Origin: Microvirga makkahensis
GTDB taxonomy: Bacteria; Pseudomonadota; Alphaproteobacteria; Rhizobiales; Beijerinckiaceae
Length of the DNA stretch: 32,411 nt
Assembly: GCF_009830105.1 (NCBI RefSeq)
Contig: NZ_WURB01000040.1
Coordinates: forward strand, 1-32,411
Direction of reading: 5' to 3'
The translations under genes and the position numbers were made by a program. The notes beneath the pieces are model-generated. The model did not search any database. It was not told the DNA's origin and was given only the letters and a program-made list of their open reading frames with translations. This document shows positions 32,148 to 32,411 of the stretch, piece after piece. The first letter of the stretch is position 1, and the number at the start of each line of letters is the position of its first letter.

Positions 32148-32411
32148 ATGACTGAATCGCCGCAGCAGCCATTCCGAGCTTTCTCGGAATGTTGTCACGG
32201 AACGGCAAATGATGAGTCCAGCGAGGCCTGGTCCCGCGCGGTGAGCAGACCTTCACGTAGTACGACTGAACTTCCCACTTTGACCGATGCCGTTGAAAAA
32301 CTCCGCCGGTTGAGCGGCTGGGTGCCCGGGGCTCGCCTCTTAACGGCTGGGGTAGAGGTAACTGGAACCCGAGGCCGTGGGCCTCAGCCTGCCACCCCGC
32401 TCAGGCGGCCA
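32148..32411 (+). CDS. Possible hypothetical protein, cut by the window end
   Basis: From ATG 32148, with GGGA 8 bases upstream, a frame stays open for 88 codons to the end of the window (MTESPQQPFRAFSECCHGTA and so on, later TLTDAVEKLRRLSGWVPG). No family is recognised. A perfect 9-base inverted repeat lies inside its start. Codon use is not clearly that of the neighbours, so the frame could be chance. Confidence 0.3.
   Translation, partial: MTESPQQPFRAFSECCHGTANDESSEAWSRAVSRPSRSTTELPTLTDAVEKLRRLSGWVPGARLLTAGVEVTGTRGRGPQPATPLRRP
32170..32191. repeat. Perfect inverted repeat, 9-base arms
   Basis: CATTCCGAG (32170-32178) pairs with CTCGGAATG (32183-32191) around CTTT. It could form a stable hairpin or be an operator-like palindrome. 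Its role is unknown. Confidence 0.5.

Noticed and set aside
1..32411. CRISPR arrays, tRNA or rRNA genes, prophage structural genes
   Set aside because: No regularly spaced repeats, no tRNA-like cloverleaf signals and no phage proteins were found on reading through both strands.

Overview
The window looks like accessory DNA of an alphaproteobacterium of the order Hyphomicrobiales (Rhizobiales). Protein styles and the nirBD / FNT transporter / PP2C-kinase arrangement suggest something near Microvirga or Methylobacterium; the genus is an inference. Supporting signs are the moderately high G+C, AGGAGG-type ribosome sites, an alphaproteobacterial LexA box (GTTC-N7-GTTC) before recA, and a GapR-type protein. 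No rRNA, tRNA, CRISPR array or intact insertion sequence was seen.

Region 1 (1-760) is a worn edge. It holds the C-terminal end of a zinc-type alcohol dehydrogenase, a broken FGGY-type sugar kinase, and an IS3-family OrfA start fused in frame to the kinase relic.

Region 2 (about 780-20890) is the core, an intact sugar-catabolism island with all coding sequences on the plus strand. It holds a TRAP transporter (dctPQM-type), a likely D-apionate lactonase (apnL) in one operon with an RbsABC-type ABC importer and a D-apiose dehydrogenase (apsD), a second ABC importer whose ATPase and one permease are fused, a FadR-type GntR regulator, and the operon oiaX-oiaK-apnO (RuBisCO-like decarboxylase, DUF1537 kinase, D-apionate oxidoisomerase). 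Together these give the oxidative D-apiose route: D-apiose, D-apionolactone, D-apionate, 3-oxo-isoapionate, its 4-phosphate, then L-erythrulose 1-phosphate plus CO2. A box CTGGTATNATNA, or a close variant, lies before each of the five apparent transcription units (796, 3885, 11482, 16209, 17216). It is the best candidate operator for the GntR protein. Each of the three binding-protein genes is followed by a GC-rich hairpin with a 5-nt loop before the membrane or ATPase genes.

Region 3 (about 20990-25120) is a graveyard of nitrogen-assimilation genes: a TctA scrap, nirB with deletions, an apparently intact nirD, an FNT-family (formate/nitrite) transporter with one frameshift and two nonsense codons, and a many-times frameshifted PP2C phosphatase/serine-threonine kinase.

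Region 4 (about 25640-31560) is DNA maintenance: a UvrD/PcrA-like helicase divergent from an SOS-boxed recA, gapR, a DnaQ-fold 3'-5' exonuclease, and a divergent HNH-type nuclease candidate. The last 850 bases hold no convincing gene except a possible reading frame that runs off the window end.
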